A stretch of DNA of 64,000 bases from Escarpia spicata (Eukaryota > Annelida > Polychaeta > Sabellida > Siboglinidae). Below are positions 24,524-36,571 of this stretch, in pieces. Position 1 is the first letter of the stretch; every line of letters begins with the position of its first letter. The stretch covers positions 57,796,420-57,860,419 of the forward strand of contig OZ023211.1 of NCBI GenBank assembly GCA_963995525.1, written 5' to 3'. The translations under genes were made by a program, and so were the position numbers. The notes under the pieces are model-generated. The model saw nothing but the letters and a program-made list of their open reading frames with translations, did not search any database and had not been told where the DNA came from.

Positions 24524-24730
24524 GTGTCGCTTTGCCTTGACTTGCCGCTTGTAGGCGCCATATCCCGATCAGAATTTATTTAATAACTTAACTAACTTAG
24601 TCTTTATAAAGACTGTTTCCTGTGTACTACAGCACACTTTAGGTTACAAATTTCAATTACACAGCCGACTATTTATCCTAACACGAACGCTAACATCACC
24701 GGTAGTGACCTAATTTAAACACAATCAATT

Positions 24731-25483
24731 ACGTTATGTTAGGCTGCTTTATTTATTTAGGTTAAGCCGCCCGACTATCGCCCTTGCTTAATTTTAACAA
24801 CAATGCTACCTAACCAAAATATGTAGCAAGTACTGGCTTTCACAGATATTATCTTATGTAAGTAGTTTGATGGTTGTTTCTTTATCTCCTATATATTCTA
24901 CCACATAATCAGGTTTGTTAAATCTTGTTTACAACTTTTCGAAGGCTAAGCCGCCTAAGTGAGTTACCCTATTATCACTCACTATACTAAGGTGTTCTAA
25001 AATACTTTAACTAACTAACTTTAAGCACAACTGCTACTCAATATATGTTTATTGCAACTTTATGAATGATATTAAGGCAAAAATAATACTTATCAATCAG
25101 TAATTCCACTTGTTTATCCACTTTTTACACCACCAATTTCTACGATCTATCTCCGCCAAATATAGCCTCGATCATGTGATGGTCAAACTAATAAAAGTAC
25201 AGCCGTGATGATTTGTTGTAATTAACCAATTACAAAAGGCAATCTAATTTATGGCCATACACATATTGGATGCATAGCACTCACTCTATTCTGCTACGCC
25301 CGACCGATATATCAATTCCAGTAATGTCCATGGCTGCCAGCTTACATAGGGGAATAGATTTCAGCAGCACCAACGAGTCAAAATATGCCCACATTCCCTG
25401 TTGTATTAACTAATGATGATCAGATTCAGTGCTGTGTAGACATCCTGGTGCCCTTTCATGCGTCTAGCAGGGTGCAGTGTACT
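24731..25483. other. Possible CR1 5' UTR, otherwise unrecognised
   Basis: AT-rich. It has two similar blocks, ggttaagccgcccg and ggctaagccgcctaag, about 180 bp apart. It may belong to the LINE's 5' UTR; no 5' copy exists within the window to test this. Confidence 0.35.
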
Positions 25484-26212
25484 TGTAAAGTGCAGTGACA
25501 TACATGTAAAGTGTAGCGGCATACATGTAAAGTGTAGCAGCACACATGTAAAGTGTAGCGGCACACATGTAAAGTGTAGCGGCATACATATAAAATGTAG
25601 CGGCATGCATGTTAAGTGCAGCGGTACACATGTAAAGTGTGGCTGCATATATATAAAGTGTAGCAGCATAAATGTTAAGTGTAGCAGCATAAATGTAAAG
25701 TGTAGCAGCATAAATGTAAAATGTAGCGGCATATATGTAAAGTGTAGCAACCTAAATGTAAAGTATAACAACAGAAATGTAAAGTGTAGCAGCATGCATG
25801 TAAATTGTAGCAGCAAACATGTAAAGTGTAGTGGCATACATGTAAAGAATAGCAACATATATACATGTAAAGTGTAGCGGAATACATGTAGAGTGCAGTG
25901 GCATACGTGTAAAGTACAGCGACATACATGTAAAGTACAGCAACATATGTGTAAAGTGCAGCAACATATGTGTAAAATGCAGCGGCATACGTGTAAAGTG
26001 CAGCGGCATGCATGTAAAGTACAACAGCATACATGTAAAGTGTAGTTGCATAGGTGTAAAGTGCAGCAGCATACATAAAAAGTGCAGCAGCATATATATG
26101 TAGTGTAGCGGCAGACATGAAAAATGTGTTACGACATACATGTAAAATTTAGCAACATGCAAGTAAAGTGTAACAGTATACATGTAAACTGTAGCGGTAT
26201 ATGTGTAAAGTA
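25484..26212. repeat. 21-bp minisatellite, about 35 units
   Basis: Units of the form catgtaaagtgtagcggcat are repeated with frequent substitutions. Length divisible by 3 produces Cys- and His-rich ORFs on both strands; these are artefacts. Confidence 0.9.
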
Positions 26213-28236
26213 AACATTTCCTTGTTGGATATTCCGTAAAAACCTAGAGGCAGCTTTCTGTAATATTTATCACAAACTTCAGCTATGAATTTGCAAGTGT
26301 ATAGAATACAGGCGAAGATTACAAACTTATTCTAACCATTCATAATCACCAGCATGGCTTCGTCTGTATGAAACTGAAATACCAGGACTGAGTCTCCTAT
26401 TTCCGTGGGTCTCACTGTGTGTAATATATGCATTGCATCATGGCAGACTCTTCCACATGACACGTTTTAAAACATCCATGTATTCTGTGCAAGCCTTCAG
26501 TTATAGTATGTATCATTTCTAGTCAATGGCGACACAGTAAGAAGGAATGGTTTGGTGAAATAATATTTCCTGTGTATGTTTTATATTGCTTAACAACATA
26601 TTACAATTTTCATGTTTTAACATCAGTTGTTTTACATTCAGTTAATTAGGTTATGTTCAGTACTATGATTTTTGTTAAATATATTATATAGCATAATTCT
26701 TATTATTTATTTTGTAACTAAAGCACATTTGACCTGTGTAAGTAATATTGAGGTCTTCACTATAAAATAATAGTATATTGTTATAGTATTAAGAAAAAAC
26801 GAAAGAAATTACCTTGATTAAAAGTTAACTAAGACTTTGATGTAGCAATTTTGATAGCACAATATCTGGAGGTGCGTATTCATATAAAGGATGGCATACG
26901 CATTAGTTACTGACCAGAAAAAAACCATGTTATTAATTATTGATTCCTGGAAGTTATGTGAAACATAATATTGTTACAGTTTCCATTTGTGCATCGAGGA
27001 ATTAGCACCTGAACAGTTTTAGATTGTTTCTCTGAGCTTTACATGGGATGGTGGGTGAGATATTGTTTTTATCTCACGTGGCTGGGACAAGCGTGTATTG
27101 TGGCAGTCAGTGTTTTATCTGCTCTTACAGATGCGACTCAGACAAGGGAATTATTCTGCAGATTAGCAGTATCCCCTATTGCTTTAAAACAATCCTCTGT
27201 GGGGGATACCTGGTTTATAGACAGGACGCCAGTGTATAGGGTTAATCAAAGTACATTTTTGGTCAAGTAATTTCATTCAAGTGATATAAAGAAATGTAAG
27301 TTTTCATAAATCTGATCAGAGCATGCTTTCTCTTATGATATGTTGGGCAGTGTTGTTCCAGGTATTTAAATGATTTATGAAGTAGCAAATCTCTATGAGA
27401 AATGCACCTTCTTATTAACAGGCAGGTTTGATTATCCCTGGGCAAGCAGAACATTAGCTAATGAATCTCTCATCAGTCCCACGACTTACTTAGACTTAGT
27501 GGCTCCCACGTCTAGAGACGCATGAGACAATCAAAGCACACCATCCATAATTATTTTGATGAATGATCAAGTAAAAAAGCTAGTATGATCCAAGTAAAAT
27601 AATATCTTCAGACAAGATTTTGCATTGCTATTTACATTGAGTGCAAGACAACGCTTTCATCAAAACAAGGGGTCTGAAAATCCAGGGCAGTGAGCCTCAA
27701 GGTGAGAAGTAGACAGAGCCCCGGATCGATGTCTCTAAATACATGTAAACAGATAAAAGCTGATTAGTCTGAAAGGCACTACCATTGATGTCATCAGTGT
27801 AGAGACAATGATCTGGCGAAGACAATTAAATTGTTTGCACAGATCTTGTTGCTCTAATAAATTTTGTGCATTACAAGATGACACGTTTATTGTGTGTATC
27901 ACATCAAGCACTATCCAGGGACAAGAACATCCACTGCAAAGGTCACATGAAACAAGAATGTTCACGGAGATCAGACCACGACTGGATTACTCCAGGGTAC
28001 TTCTTGTTTTTTTCCGAACATACTGTGATGATCGAATGCTGCTACTTCCTAAATCCAGTGGTTTATTTAGAGCAGAGCAAGTGCAGTCAAGTGGAACCAT
28101 AATGTAAGTTTGCCTTATGCCTGTTAGGACAACTTCTGGAAGCTAGGGAAGGTATTTTCAGTTGCAATGTTTATAACCTCGACAGGGTGGAGTTGTAGGC
28201 AGTCGTTGCTGCAGAACTCTCTTCTTTGGTCCTCTT
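26213..28236. other. Nothing recognised
   Basis: About 2 kb of AT-rich intronic sequence. Several ORFs of 60-100 codons occur by chance; none shows a familiar motif or splice-supported boundary. Confidence 0.3.
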
Positions 28237-28240
28237 TAAC

Positions 28241-28591
28241 CCATTAGACCCCAGCCAGTTAAATTGGCATGTATCCCTGTTCCCCAGGCTGCTGTCACAA
28301 ATCTCAACATTTATGTGTGTCTGCAGTTTTTAAGCTGTATCTTCAAAACTATTGATTTTTTATAATTGCAAGTTGTGTTTATTTTGATGTCCATTGAATT
28401 ATCTTTAAAACTGTGTGATTGTGGTGTTGATTGGTTAAATATATGTTGTTATTTATAGGTGACAAACATAGACAATTTATATTCTGAACAACTATTAAGT
28501 GGAATATCATACATTTTATTGACATCAAATACATTCTACTGCTTTGGGGAGAAAACACCCAAGCGCTTTCGGACACGCGGGGTCTAATGGG
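28241..28591. mobile_element. piggyBac-like MITE flanked by TTAA
   Basis: Perfect 13-bp terminal inverted repeats (CCCATTAGACCCC and GGGGTCTAATGGG) lie immediately inside TTAA on both sides (28237-28240 and 28592-28595). TTAA duplications and CCC-starting ends are hallmarks of piggyBac. It is 351 bp with no transposase, so non-autonomous. It is also the type of element expected to excise precisely. Confidence 0.8.
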
Positions 28592-28595
28592 TTAA

Positions 28596-31500
28596 TTGAT
28601 GTTTTTCAATTGGCAAGCTGAAGCAGGAAAGAATGAACGTATGTAAGTTACATACATTCACCACACCAAACCTTTTCTTTAGAAACAACATAAATACCAG
28701 TATACTTAGCATAACAACTCCCTGCAATTTTACAACAGCAACAGTTGAGTGAACTAATGAACAAAGTTGAGCCTAGTCCTGGCCTGAGGTTCAATATTAG
28801 TGCCTGGGTTGGACTTGAAGTATTTTTGTGATCTGGGCCTGGATGCCAACCGCTGATTTTGGACTGCACATTAGCTAAAAATCTGCAAAAATGCAGCACA
28901 CTAATACACATGCATATGTATGTTTTATATTTGTTATATGTGGGAATACATATCTGCATGTGTGTTATACTCTGTGTGTGCGCACAGTCATGCATGTTTA
29001 ATTGTGTGCATGTGCATGCATATGTGTTTGCGTGTGTGCATAGTTAATCAGCAGTCTCTATGCAAGGTCCACCGAAGTGCAGATTCTGCACATAATCTGA
29101 CAGAAATATTCAACTCGTGGCTGTTGAAATTTACATAAATGTTTTATTAAGCTGAGAAAAGGAAATTAACTGTGCAGTCGAGTTGATGGCATCAGGCGCC
29201 AGTGCTGCAAACAGCCGGGTGGGCAATTCGATTTAGGATGTCAGACGTTTGAAGAATACCACTGGGTCAGTAATGGAATGGCCTTGTTAAAAAAACACCA
29301 AGAGAGTATGGGGTCAACAGGTAATGTTTCTACCAGGAATCTCTGGCCTACTTTTCCAATTAACATTGAGGCACTTGCCCCAAACATTAGGTAACAGGTT
29401 TTTATGGCATATATATATATATGCAACTGGTGTTCAATAAGATTCTGACAATAAGTAGTACATTTTTTGAACTGCGATAATGTGTATGGTAAGAGAAATC
29501 GGCTTTACATGCCAATCAGCTGGATGAACTGTGCTTCAAGCCATCTCAAATATATCAAGTGGAGGAAGTTATGACTCCTGTGGAAAGTCATTTCCTGGGT
29601 CTTAAACCTACCACCTCTATTGATTTAGTGCATTGTAAATCACGTTCATTGTTTTCCACATACAGTTGATTTAGTTTTAAAAATTGTATGTTAAAATCAA
29701 AAGAATGAACTTTAATAGTTGGAGCTTGTGAAAGTGTGACTAACATAACGTTAAAATTTATAGAAATAAAAGCACTTCTGAATATTGATTGGGTGTTGTT
29801 GAACATTGTTTATTAGATTTTTTGATATTTCAGCAGAACTGAATAAGACACTTGCTCGGAAGAGCTATCATGCCATCATCAGTGTCAGGTAGATTTAATA
29901 TGTTGTTAAATATGAGTTCGAAACGAGATCACTGTAAACATAAAGGTATATTCGCTCTCGATTTTTGAAATTTGTTTCCCCACCATCCTACCCCATCTTT
30001 ATCTGAGTATTTAGATGGCTGGTGGTGGTGTTTTGCTTACTTTGTGTGTTTTTGCATACAATTATAAATACACGGTTCATATCAAGTGTGGTTGGTTCCC
30101 CCACCTTTGCTGTCAGTTTTGTGTATTTGTTATGACATGTATAACTAGGTAATGACATTGTATATTATTGTAGTTATGTAATCTAGTTATACATAAAGAG
30201 TTGGCTTACTATTAAGCTCTTATATAAACATACATCTGACTTGTGTTATCAGCAAACAAGCCACGTTTCCGAGTCACCAAGTCACAACTTTATTTGGTAG
30301 CGTTGTCCCGCATAAATGCATATATGCATAGAAATGTTTGAAAAAAATATAGTTCATGTTGACGGCCCAAGAGGAGTAAATTGATCAGCAACCTGGGTTG
30401 GAAATGTAGGCCATGGTCATGTGAAAATGTAGGCCCCTGTTCAGTTAATCAAACATGACTTCTGTAATGCATATATATATATATAAAGCTGTCTTTAAAA
30501 AATTTTTTTTTACATGTGTGCTATTGAAACTTGAATCTATAATTATGTTATACATTCGAAGAGTAACTGTCTGTCTGGAATAATTAATGCCAACTATTCC
30601 AACACGGTGTCATAAGTTATTTAATTTGCCAAACATTTTCAAAACAAATGTTGCATGATATTACCTGAGCCGAGTTCAACTTATCAACTATTAGTTATGA
30701 ATAGCCTAGCCTAGAGTGTAATTGCTCTTGCCTAAATAGACTTTAAATACAGTGAGTTTTATAATATATACTATAAAGAAATAAAAATATAAATAAAGTA
30801 TACTAGAGCTTCTTTGGAGACTAATTCAACCTTAGACTCGGCTCTGTAAACTGAATTATAATATTTAAAATATATAGGAAATAGTCACACTTATGTTATT
30901 ATTCGATATAATCATTAAACAGCCCTTTACATAGTTATATCAATATGCAGAGCAGATAATCCAGAAATATCTGTTTATTTTTGCACCTGCATTTTCACTA
31001 ATTGAACAATGGCTTATCGGCTTTACATTAAGTCTTCAAGATGTATTAGTATTGCTGTAATTAAGTTTCTGATGAACAGGACTCGTGCAATTAGCGTCCG
31101 TGCCATTAACATGTGTTTATTAACGCCTCCATCCTCATAAATAACTCCACTTAACTTGATTAATATCAGCCTGTGCAATTGTCATAATAAAGTGCACCGG
31201 GAGCTTGGTGTAAACACTATGGGCTACTTGTCTTGGGCCAGTTCTAGTGAATAATTGATGTCCAATCATTCATCGCTGCTTGTTTGTATTGTCTAGTACC
31301 CATACACTGTCATTTTCTCTCCCCTTTTTCTTTCTGCATCTGCCTCGTTTCATTTCTCAATCCAGGCATGTAATTACTTACTCCATAACCAAGGGATTCT
31401 TTCACTAATGTTCTTATGAGCTCATGTTAGATTTTGCTCTTCAAAATGATTTTCGTTCCTTAATTAAGAGTGATTTTTATAGTGAAAACAGTTGACACCA

Positions 31501-32040
31501 GGATGCGCCACTAGGATACTTTTGCCAGTGTCTCACCGAAATATTGGTTTCAGTGATACAGTGTTTGTATCCTTCACTCTTTTCTAAGATTTTCCGTGTG
31601 AGAGGCCACCGACAACAAACATAGATGCTCTGCTTCATGATTTCTTGTTTTTGTTTGTACGTACTTCTGTTGAATTCAGTGCAAATATAATATTTCGCAT
31701 AAACATAATTTTAATTAAGCAAGTGTCACCACTTAATGTAACAATGCTGTTTTACCTTTAGCCACTGGTGCGATACGTAACATCCACAATAGGCTGACAA
31801 AACAAAGAACTTTATCTGGACATACACAAGTTTCAAACACGATTCGAATTGGATGTCTCCAACTGGTGGGCCACTGCTGTCACCAGAGAAGAACCAGTGT
31901 GAATACTCATCCAGTGGACACCCACTCATGGCAAGAAAGACAAAGGGAAACAGAAGAACACATCAGATTAATCAGCAAAATCCATGATGTTGACATGGCT
32001 GACCTTCCATGTATAATGAATAGATTTAACAATGTCTAAA
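28596..32040. other. Non-coding; TG/CA and AT microsatellites only
   Basis: A TG/CATG-rich stretch lies at about 28905-29040, and short AT runs occur near 29410 and 30470. No exon or mobile element could be supported in the remaining 3.4 kb. Confidence 0.35.
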
Positions 32041-32110
32041 GCAACAACCCCAGATAGCAAGAGGACAAGAAAGCTTGTGGCTTACTGAGAGTGCAAGTTT
32101 TCTTATGCCG
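32041..32110 (-). repeat. Decayed CR1 3'-tail-like fragment
   Basis: The blocks agataGCAAGAGGACAAGAAAGC, ttgtggcttactgagagt and the following c/t-rich stretch parallel the 3' UTR next to both CR1 copies (agcaggtggacaaggaagc, ttggcttatcgagagt). It is short and diverged, so only tentatively assigned. Confidence 0.45.
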
Positions 32111-32454
32111 ACCTAACAGTCAACCTTTATGGAAACAGCTCCTTGGTGCTCCAGCCCCAACCGACCAATGAAGATGAGACGTTAGTGACTCACACACAAA
32201 ACTGTTGTCATTTCATCTTTGTCAAGTTACAAAATCACCGTAAACAGTCAACGATGAGAACAACTGAATGGCAGCCGAAAGGGAAATGAGCAAGAGAGGC
32301 CAACGAGACCATGGTGATGTAATGTATGACATAACCATACCAATTCTATGGAATTCTCTAGGATATTATTATTATAGAATTGTACAGCAATTCTGTAGAT
32401 TTTCTATACAAATCCATAAAATGTTTTGCTAGGGTTGAACAACTAAAGCCAAAG

Positions 32455-32880
32455 ACAGTTAAGTGGAAATGTTCAGTGGCGAGCCACTTCTTGAGTGGAC
32501 GGACAATGTGATGGAAGTTCCAAAACAAGGATGTCTCCTCGTCCTTCCTTCCCCCATTTGCCCCGGGGCCTGCTTAATGAGATTGTTGCACTGGCACGTG
32601 ACGTCCTTGAGTGTTGTTGTATGTGCGGCCACGCCGTGCAGCGATCCACGTCTCATTGATCCAGGGGCTGATTTCATGGAACCAGAACGCAAGCGGCAAG
32701 GCAAGACAGGCCACAGGGGAGGCTTGCCTGACTTGCTGGCGGCACCACCATTGGCAGTTTGTGTGCGCCGCTGCACCGCCCAACTGCCGGTGGCGTAGTC
32801 CCAGTGCCGTACACTGTTCTCGCTGCCGGCAGTCTTCAATCTTCATTACAATGGCATTATAGCTGTGGGTAAAGTTAACC
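32455..32880. other. GC-rich island of unknown nature
   Basis: A block of about 400 bp that is markedly richer in G, C and CpG than its surroundings, with several overlapping ORFs on both strands (for example about 111 codons on plus and 126 on minus). No domain is recognisable. It includes the words gatccaggggctgatttcat and ggaaccag, resembling the terminal repeat of the MITE at 50709-50845. It could be a decayed transposase segment or an unrecognised exon; I cannot choose. Confidence 0.3.
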
Positions 32881-34419
32881 ATGGTCTGATTATTGTTGAC
32901 AAAGATGAGGTGACACTGACATGGCCGCGGCTTGTGACAGATTGTGATTTGCGATGACCAACACTCTTATCCAGTTTACATGTGAGTCTGTTGCTTCTGA
33001 TGGTCTATATATAGCATATCTTCTTCATCTTTGCTGTCCAATGTGTTTGATGATGACATCAATTAATGGGATGTCCTCATGCTTTGCTCTTCAGCGAGGT
33101 ATCAGTCCCATCCATGTGACAAAGCCACTGTCACATTACAGAAGACGGTAGGTAGAGACAATCATGGTCATGTTGATGTTTTTGTGTTAATTTTTTTCTA
33201 TGCGAATCTTTCCCTGGTATATGGCCTTCTTCCACTGTTGCTGGTCCTGTGCAGTTGATTCCAGTGTGTCTACAGGGATATTTAGGAGTCTTAACCGCAT
33301 TTTTGTACCTCAAACGCTGTCCATTATGAAAGCGCTTCGTGCATATCACCCTCTTGATGACAAAGACAATTCTGCATGCACCGCCATGAAGCGGGGTTAT
33401 AGCAATAAGTGGCATAGTCAGTCTATAGTATTTGACATATTTCACCATGTAAAATGAGATTATGTGTGCAAATTTTATTGCCACAGATTTGTGTAGCAAC
33501 CATTTTGCTGCAGTTTACTGGTAGTTTATTAATGTAATTTGTTGTTGAATTACCATACTGACTTTATGCATGTGTAACTCCTAAAATAAATAAATTCTCA
33601 GCTGCTGAAAACATACAGTGCAACATAATTTGTGATGTCCGACAACGTAGTCATTATGTGTACCATGTGTATTCAGACACCTAAAAGTAATAGGTGTCCG
33701 CAAACATACACTGCAAAATAATTATTATTTTGTAGACTCTTAGAACCTTTTATTGGATGAATTATTTTAACTTTTCCAAATAAAGAAATTCTTCACCACC
33801 TATGTTATGATGTATCCAACAGACTGTATACAGAAAAATTATGTGAAATAAATATTTATATACATTAACTTGATATGGCAGCACTGATTTTGCATTAATT
33901 GTAGTTTTTTTCCTCAAATATGGCAATAGACCAAGCAAAAAGTATAAAACTGGTACGTTGCCTCAGGGCTACAATGTCCAATAAAGGGTTAGGGAGGTAA
34001 AAAACATAGTGTCTGAATATATACACATCGTTAGTCACTGTGATCTTGCTAACTATATGACCTCAGTTACTATTACCAAAGTCGCATTGACCTTGTTTGT
34101 GAAATTGTCAGTAAATCGGGTAATTTTGACAGTGTGATCTTGAATGATTGTCTCTGTTTATATTGCTGTTTGATTTGAGGATTATTATTAGGATCATGAA
34201 TCTTTCATGTGAACTAACTTTACACTTCACCCTTTGGCAGGTGAATTTATTTTAACACCAGCCTGACCTCTCTAGGAAATATTCAGCCACACTGTAATTA
34301 CTGTTGAAAGATGATTTGAAGTGGATTCAACTCCCAGACCACTTGATAGAGCCCGCTGTCCTAACACTGTACTACTGTACCCACAGCTTACAAGCAAAAT
34401 GGTGCAGTTGATAGATCAT
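32881..34419. other. Nothing recognised
   Basis: AT-rich; small chance ORFs only. An AT microsatellite starts at about 34420. Confidence 0.3.
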
Positions 34420-34482
34420 TTTATTCATATATATATATATAAATACATATATATATATATATATATATGTGTGTAATTAAAT

Positions 34483-35618
34483 GGAATGGCCCCACCTCTC
34501 TCTAGGATGTGGTAATAGTTAGTAGTTTTAATCGTCTAAATGTCTGGGAGGCGTCTTTTTAATAGTTCTGGTGTATTACCATAATTTAAGTATGGTATTC
34601 TATAATGTGGGCCTTGTTTTTAGAATGTATAGATAAAATAAATGGGGCAATGTTTAAGACCTCAAATGGCCCACATTTGATTGTATTGTGTTTTAGCTAA
34701 CAACTCATCCAATTATCGGGTGAATATTAAATAAATGTCAGAAGGTTATTCTGGCCACATTTCTTCCATATCTGGTGTTGTCTTGTTGCATTGCGTAAAG
34801 GGATTTATGCGATTACATTGCATAACAAGTTTTACGCGAGGCAACCAAGGCAACACTAAAGTCCTAGAGCCAGCCTGCAGGCTAGGTAAACAAGCTGACA
34901 CTGTACCTTGACCAGGTCAGAGTCCAATAGCCTGAAGGCGTGCCGGCCTTCCCGCGCTTTAGCGTAGTGATACAGTAAAACCTAGTCCGACCATTCAGGA
35001 CATAAAAGGCCACTGCACCTCCAGCAGCGGCCACATTTGAAATTCCTCGTGTTCAGTTGTTTATCGAATATCGTATCAGTTTTGACTCCACCTCCCTCCC
35101 CTCCTGCCATAAGACTAGTTATAAGTATGTATGGGATTTTCACAACACGCACATGTGTTAATTTTAGCTTTGCTGACGCTTTTCCCTGTTTCTAAATGGT
35201 ACACGAGGTTTTGCCTTAAAGCTTTTTCCTCCTTCAAGTGTACGCAGGGTTTTTAGGGCGGTAATTAAAATAGGATTAATAAACGGTGTGGCGGAAGGCG
35301 GAATGGCCCCACCTCTCTCTAGGATGTGGTAATAGTTAGTAGTTTTAATCGTCTAAATGTCTGGGAGGCGTCTTTTTAATAGTTCTGGTGTATTACCATA
35401 ATTTAAGTATGGTATTCTATAATGTGGGCCTTGTTTTTAGAATGTATAGATAAAATAAATGGGGCAATGTTTAAGACCTCAAATGGCCCACATTTGATTG
35501 TATTGTGTTTTAGCTAACAACTCATCCAATTATCGGGTGAATATTAAATAAATGTCAGAAGGTTATTCTGGCCACATTTCTTCCATATCTGGTGTTGTCT
35601 TGTTGCATTGCGTAAAGG
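34483..35618. mobile_element. TRIM-like element: two identical 319-bp direct repeats
   Basis: The sequence 34483-34801 recurs at 35300-35618 with no difference that I could find by eye. The copies are 817 bp apart and enclose 498 bp of non-coding DNA. A purine-rich tract (gtgtggcggaaggcgg) lies just before the second copy, where a polypurine tract would be expected. The whole sits in AT-repeat DNA. This is the architecture of a terminal-repeat retrotransposon in miniature. However, the repeats do not start TG and end CA, no primer-binding site was recognised and the target duplication is unclear. A tandem dimer of another repeat is the alternative. Confidence 0.55.
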
Positions 35619-36284
35619 TGTATTATATAAACAAATTATGTTTAATACACCCGTATATAATTATGTACTTATATATATATATACACATGTTTATATATAA
35701 TATGTACATATATTTACAGTGACATGCGGCATATCATCAGCACTCAATTGCACAGCTGAATGACGAGTGGACCTAGAATACTGCCATTAATATTAATACC
35801 TGCTTCATAACATGATCATACCGTATTTTTAGAACAGGATGCGAATGAAATTTTAAACAGGTGGTTGTGTGCAGGCTTATCCAGTGCATTGCTGTACTCC
35901 CACAATTGTTCTGTCAATTGGCTAATAGCCAGTCCTGCCAGGTGTAATGCAGTGTGTAATAAACAGCGCATCGTAAAAGTTGGTAGTCTTCAGAAACATG
36001 GATGACAGTTGTGGAGACTTCGCACTGGAGCCACAAAATAAAGTATATTAACCTGCATTACATAAGAATGTTCTGGAGTTATCTGATATAATGTACCATC
36101 AGTTAACAAGCCATGTGATGTGAATTGTTTTGATCCATTACGCTAGAAGATATGTAATCATAACTGTACTCAAAATGATGTGAAATTTAAGCCAGATATT
36201 GGTCTCGGTCATGGATATGTTTGTAACATGGTACAACACCTTTAAAGAGGCCATACCAGTGACTGAAAAGAGTTTACTGATTAA
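35619..36284. other. AT microsatellite then unstructured
   Basis: Imperfect (TA)n at about 35640-35710, continuing the AT-rich site in which the direct-repeat element lies. Nothing else supported. Confidence 0.35.
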
Positions 36285-36301
36285 AGAGGCTGGTCAGATA
36301 T

Positions 36302-36554
36302 AATACAGAGTAGCCCCATGGGTTGGGTGGTGCGATGTGTACATATGCATCACCACCCCTTCTGCTGAGGTGAGAGTCCTGCTTGATGGAAGAGTTCCTC
36401 TTGAATAGATGAGTTGGTTTTGTTGTGTGAATGTGAATGTGGTGCTGGCAGAGATTTTGGTGTTCATCAAGGGGGTCCAGCAGTGGTTTTTGGTGAGCCT
36501 GCAGTCACAGATCGTAAAATGCACCCCCGAAAAAATAAACCACTATGGGCATTC
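36302..36554 (+). mobile_element. Retroposon-like repeat with a 17-bp target duplication
   Basis: The 253-bp insert is bracketed by a perfect direct repeat, agaggctggtcagatat, at 36285-36301 and 36555-36571. The insert belongs to the family also seen at 9595-9900 and, inverted, at about 15668-15905 (shared gtacatatgca and gggtccag blocks). A long TSD suggests LINE-mediated insertion, although no poly-A tail or pol III boxes were recognised. Confidence 0.7.
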
Positions 36555-36571
36555 AGAGGCTGGTCAGATAT

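Larger units (their letters stand above)
20430..24730 (-). mobile_element. CR1-like LINE, copy 1 (antisense in the intron)
   Basis: A non-LTR retrotransposon on the minus strand with two ORFs. ORF1 carries an SGNH esterase-like domain; ORF2 has an APE-type endonuclease and a reverse transcriptase. The 3' end is at 20430 and consists of the decamer aacaagattt (plus reading) and a degraded copy; short terminal repeats of this kind are typical of CR1. The 5' end is not defined; ORF1 starts near 24.5 kb and a 5' UTR could extend to about 25.3 kb. ORF2 is disabled. Copy 2 at the window's right end is nearly identical over the shared region. Confidence 0.85.

Noticed and set aside
25406..26183. Cys- and His-rich ORFs that look like zinc-finger proteins
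   Set aside because: The regular spacing comes from the 21-bp minisatellite; the same happens on both strands and there are no finger-type residue patterns.
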